Shown: positions 17,321-25,764, counted from the stretch's first letter. The stretch is 64,000 nucleotides of DNA from Fictibacillus sp. BK138 (GCF_004216955.1 NZ_SGXL01000001.1:1887413-1951412), one strand, 5' to 3'. Notes: generated by a model not told the origin, from the sequence alone. A program made the numbers and translations.

Positions 17321-18079
17321 CTAAATAACCTTTTCCCGTATTTTCCCGCCAATGTAATCTACTAAAATTACCATGATCATGATCAACAAAACATCTACAG
17401 ATACTAGCTGATATTGAAATGTCTTAAAGTGAATAAAAAGCTGCTGACCGATTCCGCCACCGCCAATCAGACCTAATATGAGGGAAGTCCTGATAGCTAC
17501 TTCGAACCGGTAAAAAAATTGTGAAAGAACATTTGGCCAGATCTGAGGAAGAATGGCAAACAAATTGCCGATCCAGCGTTTAGCTCCTACAGCAGACATC
17601 GCTTCCATCGGACCTTTATCAGCTGCTTCAATCAGCTCTGAGATGAGCTTTCCTAGCACTCCGATGTTATGGAGTACAATTGCGATAACCGCTGGAAATG
17701 GGCCGAGTCCTAATGTGGTTAATAATATTAAACCAAATACAAATTCTGGAACTGATCGTAAAAAGCTGAGATAGAACCTAGTAGCTGCAAAAATCAAGCG
17801 ATGACCGCTCGTATTTCGCGCTGCCTGAAAGCTCAATGGAAGTGCAATGATCAATCCGAACAAACTCCCCAAAAATGCGATGGATATCGTCAAAACACTT
17901 TCTGTAAATAAGTAAGGAAGACTATCTGTATTCATCGGAAACCATTTTGATAGAAAATCTCCCATATTTTCAAAGTCCCGAAACTTAGAAAGGTCGAACT
18001 CTGTCAATCTCATACTATAAACTGCGAGAACCGCAATGATGAGAAAGACAAAGAATTGTCTCTTTTTAAACCAAACCAT
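17321..18079 (-). CDS. PhnE-like ABC transporter permease (candidate selenium importer)
   Basis: A 252-residue inner-membrane permease with about six hydrophobic segments and the type-I importer EAA-like loop EAADKGPMEAMSAVGAKRW, then LILGLIGGGGIGQQL typical of PhnE. It should form the channel for the binding protein encoded just upstream and the ATPase just downstream. Spacing of about ten bases on each side indicates one operon. Confidence 0.82.
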   Translation of the reverse strand: MVWFKKRQFFVFLIIAVLAVYSMRLTEFDLSKFRDFENMGDFLSKWFPMNTDSLPYLFTESVLTISIAFLGSLFGLIIALPLSFQAARNTSGHRLIFAATRFYLSFLRSVPEFVFGLILLTTLGLGPFPAVIAIVLHNIGVLGKLISELIEAADKGPMEAMSAVGAKRWIGNLFAILPQIWPNVLSQFFYRFEVAIRTSLILGLIGGGGIGQQLFIHFKTFQYQLVSVDVLLIMIMVILVDYIGGKIREKVI

Positions 18080-18088
18080 TGTTCCCCT

Positions 18089-18982
18089 CTATTCTTTGAT
18101 CATACCTTCTTTTATAGCCGCCTTGCGGATACTTTCGTAATCTTTGTTCTCCGCTTTTGTAAAACCGGTTGCTCCGAATGCATCAAGGATCTCTTTATCT
18201 TTAATATCCAAGAAAATATCTTGCAGCTGTTTCATTGTTTCTTTATCTGTATTTTTTGCCACGGCCCAAGGATATTGAAACAGTTTTTCAGACTTCCAGA
18301 TTACTTTAAACTGTTTCCCATCAACTGTTCCTTCTTCTACAAGCTTGTCATAGATGGCACTATCAATCGCTCCGACATCAACTTGTTTATTTTGAACGGC
18401 AAGTGCAGTAGCGTCATGTGACCCAGTAAACCTCACATTTTTGAAATCATTTTCAGCTTCACTCTTATATACACCTTCATCTTTTAGCTTGATCCCCGGA
18501 ATTAATGAACCAGAAGTTGAAGAAGGATCACCGAAAGCAAATTTTACGTTTTTCGCATCTTTTATCATATCTTCAATAGTCTCATATTTACTGTCTTTGT
18601 GAGTAATTAAGTAAGAATAATAAAATGGTTCGCCTTTTATAAGCTGTGTTACGATCGCTTTTGCTCCGCTTTCCTCTTGAGCAACTACGTATGTAAGAGG
18701 TCCGAAATATGCCATATCAATCTTTTCATAATTCATCGCTTCTACCACCCCATTGTAATCAGGATAAGAAGTGATCTTTACTTCACGATCCATTTTTTCG
18801 CTTAAAATGTTCTGTAGCTTATCAAGCGCTCCCTTCATTTCACCTTCTGTTTGAGCTGGAATAACACCTATTGTGAACACTCCATCTTTATTGCCTGCAC
18901 CTTTATCTTTATTTTCTTCTTTTGTACCGCATGCAGATATTAACAGTGCTAGAATTACAAACAACATACCTAATTTTTTCAT
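18089..18982 (-). CDS. PhnD-like substrate-binding lipoprotein (candidate selenium oxyanion binder)
   Basis: A 297-residue lipoprotein: signal peptide MKKLGMLFVILALLISAC ends in a lipobox with the lipid-bearing Cys19. The body follows the PhnD-like periplasmic fold (GVIPAQTEGEM, DMAYFGPLTYV, ATALAVQNKQVDVGAIDS). A subgroup of this family is, to my recollection, annotated as putative selenate-binding proteins because of linkage to selenium genes; that should be checked. Its ATG overlaps the stop of the glycosyltransferase gene by four bases. Confidence 0.82.
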   Translation of the reverse strand: MKKLGMLFVILALLISACGTKEENKDKGAGNKDGVFTIGVIPAQTEGEMKGALDKLQNILSEKMDREVKITSYPDYNGVVEAMNYEKIDMAYFGPLTYVVAQEESGAKAIVTQLIKGEPFYYSYLITHKDSKYETIEDMIKDAKNVKFAFGDPSSTSGSLIPGIKLKDEGVYKSEAENDFKNVRFTGSHDATALAVQNKQVDVGAIDSAIYDKLVEEGTVDGKQFKVIWKSEKLFQYPWAVAKNTDKETMKQLQDIFLDIKDKEILDAFGATGFTKAENKDYESIRKAAIKEGMIKE

Positions 18983-20007
18983 TTACGATTCTCCTTTATT
19001 GTCTCATACAAACAAACATATGAGTTTATTTCCTTACTCAAATTGTGGTTCTCAATTACAGTATGATACCCGTTTCGGATCACTTTTTGTGTAAAAGCAT
19101 TATCTGATACGATTCGTTTTAAAGAATCAAACAATTCGTTTACGTCACGAAATATCATACCGTTTACCTTGTGCTTAATAATACTCGTATTACCTGTGTT
19201 ATCTCTCGCAATTACAGGTTTATATTCAATCATTGCCTCCAGTAAAGAAGTTGGCTGTCCTTCGGAAATAGATGTATTTATTACAATATCAGCCCAATTA
19301 TAAACTTCTTTCATCTTAGACAAATCTATTTCAGGCAGATAATGAACCCATTCATATTTTGCACAAGTTTTCCGAACTTCTTCGTATACCCCATCATCCA
19401 AGTTTGCCCCTAATATTAAAAACACAGTTTGTGGATATCCAGCTCTTAATTTTGCTAAAGCAGGAATGGCATAGAGCACATCTTTTATACTTCGCAACCC
19501 TGCAGGCAGTAAAATTCTTGGATTACCTTCAGGCAGCATTAGCTTCGTCTCATCCTTATTTTCAGGTAAATAAACACTTTGTGGTATCACATGTATGAAC
19601 TCTTTTGAAAATCCATGATCCATGATGAGTGATTCCTTTGCCTTTTCCGTAAATACGGTAACAGCCTTTGCTTTTTGTAAAAGAGGAGCATACATTTTTT
19701 CATCCTCTTTTAACGATTGGTTAATATCTGTTCCGCCTGAAGTGACAACGTAAGGCTTATTTAATTCGATTTGATGTTTTTGTGACCAGCTTAAAAAACG
19801 GGCAAACTGCAATATATGAAAAACATCTGCCTTATCCATTTGCTCACGAATCTCTTGTGTAAGCTCTTCTTCTTCATACGCATACACATAAACAGAAACC
19901 TTCTCTTTTTGTAAGCCGTGCTGAATTCTTCTCGCTGTTGTTGAGTTCCCGCGATTTTGATGAAAATACGGGGTGAAAAACATTACTTGTAATGCACGAT
20001 CCTTCAA
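18979..20007 (-). CDS. GT4-type glycosyltransferase, SenB-like (candidate selenosugar synthase)
   Basis: A 342-residue GT-B glycosyltransferase. The N-terminal half has VMFFTPYFHQNRGNST and SGGTDI (91-95); the C-terminal half has LPAGLRSIKD (167-176) and TSISEGQPTSLLEAM (245-259) with the family EGxP..LLEA nucleotide-sugar site. The GTD and G-LR-KD patterns resemble SenB, which joins selenophosphate and a UDP-sugar into a selenosugar for selenoneine. No senA-like gene is seen. The start is TTG 20007, three bases after selB, so co-translation is likely. Family membership is firm, the selenium role is inference. Confidence 0.72.
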   Translation of the reverse strand: MKDRALQVMFFTPYFHQNRGNSTTARRIQHGLQKEKVSVYVYAYEEEELTQEIREQMDKADVFHILQFARFLSWSQKHQIELNKPYVVTSGGTDINQSLKEDEKMYAPLLQKAKAVTVFTEKAKESLIMDHGFSKEFIHVIPQSVYLPENKDETKLMLPEGNPRILLPAGLRSIKDVLYAIPALAKLRAGYPQTVFLILGANLDDGVYEEVRKTCAKYEWVHYLPEIDLSKMKEVYNWADIVINTSISEGQPTSLLEAMIEYKPVIARDNTGNTSIIKHKVNGMIFRDVNELFDSLKRIVSDNAFTQKVIRNGYHTVIENHNLSKEINSYVCLYETIKENRK

Positions 20008-20010
20008 TCC

Positions 20011-21900
20011 TTACACCCATTTCCTTAAGTTAGCATCTCTCACAGTATACCCTTTTGAATCCATACATTCCAAAATAGGAATCAAAAACTTCCTTGAAAT
20101 ATTAAGAACATTTTTTGCTTCTTGAACAGTAAAACTTTGCTCTGTCTGACTTTTCAGCAAATCAACTGCCGAATCGAATGTGTTCTTTTCAATTAAAACA
20201 TCGTCAAACAAAACAAGTGCTTTATCATGATTAACTAAAAAATACTTAAAATCTGAGTAGAGGTTTTCTGGTAGTTGATGTGCTTCATAAGTTGAAAGAA
20301 GATCATCAGGTTCAAGCTTCTTTTCTTCTAGGATATTTACAACTTGGGACATGCGTTTTTCCCATTTCTTCGGGAAGTGCGGCTTAAATGCCGGCAGATG
20401 GATAAATTGATCAGTAATTTTAATAGTAGATAACTGGATCAATCTATCAATATAACCGCTGCTTGCTTTTTGGAGAAGCTTACCTTTTAACGATTGTACA
20501 ACCTCTGCCATGGGAATACCTTGCCGTAATGGATAATCATCGTGAAACACAGTTAATTTTTGGATCAGATCAGTTTCTGTTCGTTTAATTGTTTCTTCAT
20601 CAATATAATAGCCACTAATAAAAGTAACAGACTTCAGCTCTACAAGTTCATGTAAGACCTTATCCAATACAGGCTCTTCCATATCTGTAAGTTTCACAAG
20701 TTCTCCTGGTGTCAATGATCCTTTTTTCTGAAGAGTTTGTAAAACTCTTTCATGAGGGGTTCCCTCGTATTTTTGCTGAAGCATTCGAATGGTACCTATT
20801 CCAAATTTATAAGCAGTTCCGTTTGGATCAATTACTTCTCCGCCCCCAATTGTTTCTTCAGGAGATGGCCGGCGAACAATGAAACGGTCGCCTCGTTTTG
20901 TTACGATTTGTTCTTCTAAGCGCACTTGACAAAAAACATGATCTGTCGAGTTTTCGAGTTCGTTTCTATCAAAGAATATGAGCTTACCCATTACTTCAGC
21001 TGTTCCTGTGTAAAATTTAATCTGTGTTCTCTGCTTTAACTTTCCTGCCCATTCTTTTCCTGTAGTTAATACAAGGTCCACTGTATCTGTTACTGAAAAA
21101 ACACCTGGAGTCAGTAAAACATGACCTCTTTTCCAATCGAGCTTCGAGCCTCCGGAAAGATTGATAGCAGCCCTTTGACCTGCTTTTGCATTCAGTACGC
21201 TTTCTTTGTGAACCTGCAGTTTTCTTACTTTAACTTTTTCACCCCCTGGCTGAATTTCCAGCTCATCACCTTCATGAACTTCACCTTCGTACACTGTTCC
21301 TCGTACAACAGTCCCTTGTCCTTTTACCGTAAAAATATGATCGATTGGCAAGCGGAATGGTCCAGACGCAGATCTCGTTTCTGTATCGTTCAAATGATTA
21401 GCTATTGATTCTTTCAAATCGTTAATACCGCTCATAGAAAGACTATCAACGAAATGAACGGGAAACCATTGAAAGACGGAATCCTTAGTAAGCTCAGAGA
21501 TCTCCTCTTCAATAAGGAGTTTCATTTCATCATCAATTAAATCAGACTTTGTAACAACGATCATTCCCTTTTGAATATCAAGGAATGAAAGAATCTCAAA
21601 ATGTTCTCTCGTTTGGGGCATGACACCCTCATCAGCTGCTATGACCAACAAAACAAGATCGATTCCAGCAACCCCTGCTATCATCTGTCGAATTAATTTT
21701 TCATGACCTGGCACATCTACGATCGATGTATGAATGCTGTCAGTTAAAGGAAACGGGGCAAAACCTGGTTCTATAGTGATCTTACGTGCTTTCTCTTCTT
21801 TCAAAGTATCTGTATCAACACCGCTCAATGCTTTCGTAAGTGTTGTCTTTCCATGGTCGATATGTCCAGCCATACCGATTGTATAATAGTTTATCGTCAT
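20011..21900 (-). CDS. selB: Selenocysteine-specific elongation factor SelB
   Basis: A 629-residue GTPase that carries Sec-tRNA(Sec) to UGA codons marked by SECIS. GTPase motifs: GHIDHGKTT (12-20), DVPGHE (62-67), TKSD (117-120). Domains II and III follow, then a C-terminal chain of winged-helix repeats that bind SECIS RNA. The N-terminus MTINYYTIGMAG is typical. It heads a minus-strand operon with the glycosyltransferase and three ABC genes, reading into a shared terminator with selD. Confidence 0.95.
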   Translation of the reverse strand: MTINYYTIGMAGHIDHGKTTLTKALSGVDTDTLKEEKARKITIEPGFAPFPLTDSIHTSIVDVPGHEKLIRQMIAGVAGIDLVLLVIAADEGVMPQTREHFEILSFLDIQKGMIVVTKSDLIDDEMKLLIEEEISELTKDSVFQWFPVHFVDSLSMSGINDLKESIANHLNDTETRSASGPFRLPIDHIFTVKGQGTVVRGTVYEGEVHEGDELEIQPGGEKVKVRKLQVHKESVLNAKAGQRAAINLSGGSKLDWKRGHVLLTPGVFSVTDTVDLVLTTGKEWAGKLKQRTQIKFYTGTAEVMGKLIFFDRNELENSTDHVFCQVRLEEQIVTKRGDRFIVRRPSPEETIGGGEVIDPNGTAYKFGIGTIRMLQQKYEGTPHERVLQTLQKKGSLTPGELVKLTDMEEPVLDKVLHELVELKSVTFISGYYIDEETIKRTETDLIQKLTVFHDDYPLRQGIPMAEVVQSLKGKLLQKASSGYIDRLIQLSTIKITDQFIHLPAFKPHFPKKWEKRMSQVVNILEEKKLEPDDLLSTYEAHQLPENLYSDFKYFLVNHDKALVLFDDVLIEKNTFDSAVDLLKSQTEQSFTVQEAKNVLNISRKFLIPILECMDSKGYTVRDANLRKWV

Positions 21901-22075
21901 CGTTTAAACCACCTATATGTACATATTCTTTTACACTTTATGAAAACAGATGAAAAAACACAAGATTTATAACTTTGTTTACATTCATAGTATCATTTAG
22001 CATTGGTCAAACAAAATTATTTCCCGCACCCTTTATGCATGATTGTATAAATATTCATCGCTGGATACACACAGG

Positions 22076-22110
22076 TTATCCACAATCAAAGTTATTCACA
22101 GTTGTCCACA
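22076..22110 (+). promoter_or_regulatory. Cluster of three DnaA boxes
   Basis: TTATCCACA (22076-22084), TTATTCACA (22092-22100) and TTGTCCACA (22102-22110) are in the same orientation; the first two match the DnaA consensus TTATNCACA and the third differs by one base. Such clusters away from oriC titrate DnaA or regulate genes in B. subtilis. Confidence 0.75.
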
Positions 22111-22117
22111 GATCAAT

Positions 22118-22188
22118 CTGTTATAGTGCTGATTTCTAACTGTTATATAGGATAAACTGTTATAGTCAAAATCGGCGAACTGTATCAG
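22118..22188. repeat. Repeated CTGTTATA motif
   Basis: CTGTTATA occurs at 22118, 22140 and 22157, with a related CTGTATCA at 22180; the first and last are both followed by AGTGCTG. Spacing is irregular (22, 17, 23). It adjoins the DnaA boxes. Confidence 0.6.
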
Positions 22189-22482
22189 TGCTGCGCGAGG
22201 TTTCATTAGCAAGCTCGTTTCCGTATAAATTGCTGTTTTTAATAGAGAATAATTTCTACTTATCCTGTTGGATGTCTCGCATCTCTGCTTTAATTTAGTT
22301 ATATGAAAAAGTTCTTACAAACTAGCTGCAGCCACATTCTTTTATAGGACCCTTTAAATAAGATTCTAAATCTAAGAAAAATTAGTATAACTTCTCAATA
22401 CCTCTTATCTAATTTCTCCTCTCTTAAAACCGGAACTCCCCTCCCCCACCTTCGATTTTTTAAAAATGTAAAAACAATGTAC

Positions 22483-22545
22483 TTGGATTTTAAATTTCAA
22501 TAGTCTATACTAGTCTTTGTGAATAAAAGAAATTATCTTTTATTC
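22483..22545 (+). promoter_or_regulatory. Predicted tRNA-Sec promoter and leader hairpin
   Basis: TTGGAT (22483-22488), a 17-bp spacer and TATACT (22506-22511) form a plausible sigma-A promoter. A perfect 10-bp inverted repeat, GAATAAAAGA and TCTTTTATTC (22521-22545), lies between it and the tRNA and would be in the 5' leader removed by RNase P. Confidence 0.6.
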
Positions 22546-22558
22546 TAAGGCAGATCTT

Positions 22559-22655
22559 GGGGCCAGATGTGTAGCTGGTGCTTGCCTGGGTCTTCAAAAC
22601 CTTTTGGGAGGCGCGTGCCGTCTCCGGTGGGTTCGATTCCCACATGGTCCCGCCA
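22559..22655 (+). tRNA. selC: tRNA-Sec (anticodon UCA)
   Basis: A 97-nt tRNA with anticodon loop CTTCAAA giving UCA. The acceptor pairs GGGGCCA with TGGTCCC (one G-U), then discriminator G and an encoded CCA. The variable arm is long (GGAGGC paired with GTCTCC) and the T arm is GTGGG-TTCGATT-CCCAC. Length, UCA anticodon, G discriminator and long variable arm identify selenocysteine tRNA. As read, an eighth acceptor pair would be G-A, and the anticodon stem is weak, so exact folding deserves a check. It is divergent from selB. Confidence 0.93.
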
Positions 22656-22681
22656 AATAAAATACATATGAGGTGGACGCA

Positions 22682-23107
22682 TTGTCTGGATGGTTCATCA
22701 CCTTTATTGTTCTATGGTCCGTTTTTTTATTTACGATGTTTGCCATTGGCGGTTATTTCATGTTCCGAAAGTTTTTAAAGCGCCTTCCGAAAAAAGATGG
22801 TAAATCCATCTTGGATTGGCAGGATCATTATATTAATGAAACGATCCACTTATGGAATGATGATCAAAAGAAACTATTAAATGAATTAGTAGCTCCAGTA
22901 CCTGAACTTTTCCGTGATGTTGCAAAAGAAAAGATCGCAGGCAAGATCGGTGAGCTCGCATTAGCTGAAAATGCGGTTTCAATGACAGAGGATTTAATCA
23001 TAAGAGGCTATATCATTGCTACGCCGAAACGTGATCATAAATGGCTGATAAAAACACTAAAGAAGAAAAACATTGATATTAAACCATATCAATCACTGCT
23101 CGCATAA
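22682..23107 (+). CDS. DUF2621 membrane-anchored protein, YneK-like
   Basis: About 141 residues. One N-terminal membrane segment (WFITFIVLWSVFLFTMFAIG) is followed by a conserved soluble domain with KDGKSILDWQDHYI and PVPELFRDVAKEKIAGKIGE, as in DUF2621 proteins such as B. subtilis YneK. The function is unknown. I chose the TTG at 22682, five bases after GAGGTGG; the in-frame GTG at 22673 overlaps that site. It is convergent with ccdC, the B. subtilis neighbour. Confidence 0.82.
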   Translation: MSGWFITFIVLWSVFLFTMFAIGGYFMFRKFLKRLPKKDGKSILDWQDHYINETIHLWNDDQKKLLNELVAPVPELFRDVAKEKIAGKIGELALAENAVSMTEDLIIRGYIIATPKRDHKWLIKTLKKKNIDIKPYQSLLA

Positions 23108-23142
23108 AAACCCCTGAATCCAACTAAGATTCAGGGGTTTTT
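23106..23142. terminator. Bidirectional terminator
   Basis: AAAAACCCCTGAATC and GATTCAGGGGTTTTT pair around a seven-base loop, serving both the yneK-like gene and ccdC. Confidence 0.9.
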
Positions 23143-23607
23143 CTATAAAGCGATCTCGTTCTTCTTTTTCATAAACAAAAATAGCATCGCTAACCGCCAC
23201 GGCAATATCATACCAAATGCTACTATAAAAAATAATGAGCTCGTTTCGAATATGGAAATAGAAGATCCGATATACCATTTTAACCCTAACCTAATAGCAA
23301 ACAGTCCGATAATGATGAAGATAAAAGCTTTAGACCTAACGAGATATACATGATTTCCTTTGATTTCAAACTTACTTGTCATGATCAGAAAGATTGAAAA
23401 CATTATTCCGACTAAAAAGGCCTCCCCTGCTTCGATCCAAGTGATGTGAAAAGCGGGGAATACAAATTGAAGAAAGCCTGTGCTCATAGCTATAGGTGGA
23501 ATTATGATTTTTTTAGATGTTACAGGTTCTCTCGTTTCCCTCATTCTGAAATTAAAAATAATCACTGCCATGATGATGGCAAAACAAGTACTAGCTATAA
23601 AGAACAC
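23143..23607 (-). CDS. ccdC: CcdC-like membrane protein
   Basis: A 154-residue protein with about five membrane segments (MFFIASTCFAIIMAVIIF first). The RMRETREPVTSKKIIIPPIA stretch and the WRLAMLFLFMKKK end match the CcdC/DUF1453 family. In B. subtilis ccdC follows ccdA and ccdB, though it is not needed for cytochrome c synthesis. Here it starts two bases after the mrpB-like stop, so the two are translationally coupled. Confidence 0.82.
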   Translation of the reverse strand: MFFIASTCFAIIMAVIIFNFRMRETREPVTSKKIIIPPIAMSTGFLQFVFPAFHITWIEAGEAFLVGIMFSIFLIMTSKFEIKGNHVYLVRSKAFIFIIIGLFAIRLGLKWYIGSSISIFETSSLFFIVAFGMILPWRLAMLFLFMKKKNEIAL

Positions 23608-23609
23608 GG

Positions 23610-24065
23610 TTAGTTACCTTCCTCTTCCACTTTTTCAATTTTGTCTTCTGCAATGGAAAGAATAATCGTCATCGTTACTCCGATTACCGTCAGATAAACA
23701 CCAAGATCAAACAGCATAGCAGTAGCAAGTTCTGTTTTCCCTAACAGAGGGAGATAAAAATAACCGAAGGAATGACTCAAAAACGGTACACCTAGTACAA
23801 AAGATCCGGCACCTGTTAAAATTGCCGTCAGCAATCCTGCAGCGATCATATAGGTAAAATTAATCGGTAAGATTCTATCTACCGGCTGAAGCCCATATGA
23901 GATATAAAGAAGCAAAAAAGCTCCAGCTCCCATCAATCCTCCTATAAAGCCTCCTCCAGGTGCATTATGACCTGAAAATAACATATTTACAGAGAAGGCT
24001 AGAATAACGAAAACAATGATATTTGTTGTTGTTTTTAAAATAAGATCATTTGAGCGTGATGACAT
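23610..24065 (-). CDS. MrpB/MnhB-type antiporter subunit, isolated copy
   Basis: A 151-residue membrane protein with four hydrophobic segments. SGHNAPGGGFIGGLMGAGAF and GKTELATAMLFDLGVYLTV are hallmark MrpB/MnhB stretches, and the whole protein lines up with the B subunit of the seven-subunit Mrp Na+/H+ antiporter. No other mrp gene is near. It occupies the place held in B. subtilis by ccdB, a CheY-like gene, between ccdA and ccdC. It could be an Mrp paralogue with a new job in thiol or cytochrome maturation. Confidence 0.88.
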   Translation of the reverse strand: MSSRSNDLILKTTTNIIVFVILAFSVNMLFSGHNAPGGGFIGGLMGAGAFLLLYISYGLQPVDRILPINFTYMIAAGLLTAILTGAGSFVLGVPFLSHSFGYFYLPLLGKTELATAMLFDLGVYLTVIGVTMTIILSIAEDKIEKVEEEGN

Positions 24066-24092
24066 GTTGCAATTCCCCTTCCTATGTTGCTC

Positions 24093-24803
24093 TTAGAAAC
24101 CTTGGAAACCTCCAAAAACACGGTTGATTAAAAACGAAGTCAATTGGGTCATCCAGTTAAAATAGAGAAGGACTCCCATTATAACCATTAGACTTCCACC
24201 GATTTTCATAAATTGACGATTGAATTTTTTTATTGGTTTTAGTTTGTCCAAAAAGAAACTTAAAACAAAAAACGGAACAGCAAACCCTAAAACATATGCA
24301 ATCATATACGTTAATGAAGCAGCTGGGTTGGATACACCGAGCGCTATAACTCCTGCAAGGATCGGACCCATACATGGTGTCCAGCCTGCAGCGAAACCGA
24401 TACCTATCAAAACTGAACCTAAATAGCCAGTTGGTCTTGATTGGAACTTCATCTTTTTATCCTTCATTAAGAATTCAGGTGAGATGAAACCTATAACTAC
24501 CAAGCCAAAAAAGACAATGATGATGGCCCCGATCTGCCTTAATAAAGATTGATACTCAACAAAAAATTCTCCGATTATCGTTGTAGACAGACCAAGAACG
24601 ATAAATATGATGGAAAACCCTAATAAGAAAAAAGCTGTATGTAGCAGGGCTCTCTTTCTGAGCATCGCTTGTTCTTCTTTTAGTTCCTGAACTGATATTC
24701 CGGTGATATAGGATAAAAATGCCGGATATAAGGGCAAGCAGCATGGTGAAATAAAAGACAGCAGCCCGGCCCCGAAAGCAAGCCAAATGTTTAGATCGGT
24801 CAT
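24093..24803 (-). CDS. ccdA: CcdA thiol-disulfide transporter
   Basis: About 236 residues with six membrane segments. The two redox cysteines lie in mirrored positions: SFISPCCLPLYPAFLSYITG near the start (a double Cys) and AAGWTPCMGPILAG in the middle. CcdA moves electrons from cytosolic thioredoxin across the membrane for cytochrome c maturation and spore formation. I chose ATG 24803 with AAAGGAG upstream; the start at 24863 overlaps the terminator-side leader. It is the first gene of a ccdA-mrpB-ccdC operon. Confidence 0.9.
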   Translation of the reverse strand: MTDLNIWLAFGAGLLSFISPCCLPLYPAFLSYITGISVQELKEEQAMLRKRALLHTAFFLLGFSIIFIVLGLSTTIIGEFFVEYQSLLRQIGAIIIVFFGLVVIGFISPEFLMKDKKMKFQSRPTGYLGSVLIGIGFAAGWTPCMGPILAGVIALGVSNPAASLTYMIAYVLGFAVPFFVLSFFLDKLKPIKKFNRQFMKIGGSLMVIMGVLLYFNWMTQLTSFLINRVFGGFQGF

Positions 24804-24865
24804 TCGCAGAAGCTCCTTTATACATTCTCTCTCTATCTTAAAGAAAATAGCCGTTTTGTTCAATC

Positions 24866-24898
24866 ATTAAGAAAGACAGCCATCAACAGGCTGTCTTA
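24866..24898 (-). terminator. Terminator after the VanY-like gene
   Basis: GACAGCC and GGCTGTC pair around a seven-base loop, with a T-rich tract on the minus strand, just downstream of the carboxypeptidase gene. Confidence 0.8.
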
Positions 24899-24906
24899 AA
24901 GTATAC

Positions 24907-25764
24907 TTATGGCTTTTGCAAATATTCTTCTAACGTTATTCCACGATCATGTATTTCCTTGGCATGTTCTTTTCCGACATATCTTAGATGCCATGGCTCA
25001 TACTGATATCCCGTTATATCTTCTTTGCCTTTTAGATATCTAATTATGAATCCATATTTATAAGCATTTTCAGCAAGCCACTTTCCTTCTTTTGTTTCAC
25101 CGAACTTTTCGACAAGTTCATAGTTTACTTGTGGTGAAGTTACATCCAGTGAAAGGCCGGTCTGGTGCTCACTTTGCCCCGGCTGTGCACTCGTTTGATT
25201 GGCTTTATGCTCGCCATACTGATCTGCATTGTATGCAAAGATCGCAACCTGTGTATCATAAGAGCGGTATCCTGACTGAGCCAATAGTTCTAGACCTTGT
25301 TCTTGGGCAGCTTTAAATAAAAGTTCTACTGACGATGCGGCTTCTTTTCTTAATTTCTTTTTAGGCAGATCTTCTTTAAAAGGAAAAGGAACATCAGGAA
25401 CAACCAGATCAGCTGGCTCATAGTCTTCTGGAAGATTTCTTTCCTTGTTTGCAACGATAAGCATGTCATCTAGGTTTTGAACAATTGATTTCCCGTCACC
25501 CGAAACAGTTACGGTTTCACTAAGCCAAGGAAGATCTGTTTGTTGATCCTGTTCTTCATCTCCATCTGTCTCAGTTGGCTTTTCATCTTTTCGTTCGTCT
25601 TTCTGTTGTTCATTTTCGTTTTGTTTTTCCGGTTTTTCCGCTTTTTCCTCTTTCGAATTGTTAAATGCTGAGTTCCATTGTTGTTCAGCCCAATCTACTG
25701 GTTTACAAGCAGAGAGGACTAACACGCTTCCCATAAGCACCGATGTTAATACATATTTCTTCAA
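24907..25764 (-). CDS. VanY-type D-alanyl-D-alanine carboxypeptidase lipoprotein
   Basis: A 285-residue surface lipoprotein. Signal MKKYVLTSVLMGSVLVLSAC ends in a lipobox at Cys20, followed by a Glu/Lys/Gln-rich linker (about residues 36-80). The C-terminal half is a peptidase M15 domain with zinc motif SEHQTGLSLDVT and the second histidine in EPWHLRYVG, so it should trim the terminal D-Ala from peptidoglycan stems. The start is TTG 25764 with AAAGGATG upstream. It stands alone with its own terminator. Confidence 0.87.
   Translation of the reverse strand: MKKYVLTSVLMGSVLVLSACKPVDWAEQQWNSAFNNSKEEKAEKPEKQNENEQQKDERKDEKPTETDGDEEQDQQTDLPWLSETVTVSGDGKSIVQNLDDMLIVANKERNLPEDYEPADLVVPDVPFPFKEDLPKKKLRKEAASSVELLFKAAQEQGLELLAQSGYRSYDTQVAIFAYNADQYGEHKANQTSAQPGQSEHQTGLSLDVTSPQVNYELVEKFGETKEGKWLAENAYKYGFIIRYLKGKEDITGYQYEPWHLRYVGKEHAKEIHDRGITLEEYLQKP

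Larger units (their letters stand above)
21901..22482. other. Long regulatory gap upstream of selB and tRNA-Sec
   Basis: No gene is supported. It holds a DnaA-box cluster (22076-22110), a set of CTGTTATA repeats (22118-22188) and presumably the selB promoter near its left end. The rest is AT-rich with no clear structure. Confidence 0.6.

Noticed and set aside
16575-18982. True phosphonate uptake system
   Set aside because: No phosphonate-degrading genes are present and the operon begins with selB; kept only as an alternative.
22578-22778. 66-residue plus-strand frame
   Set aside because: It runs through tRNA-Sec and overlaps the yneK-like start; it is a chance frame.
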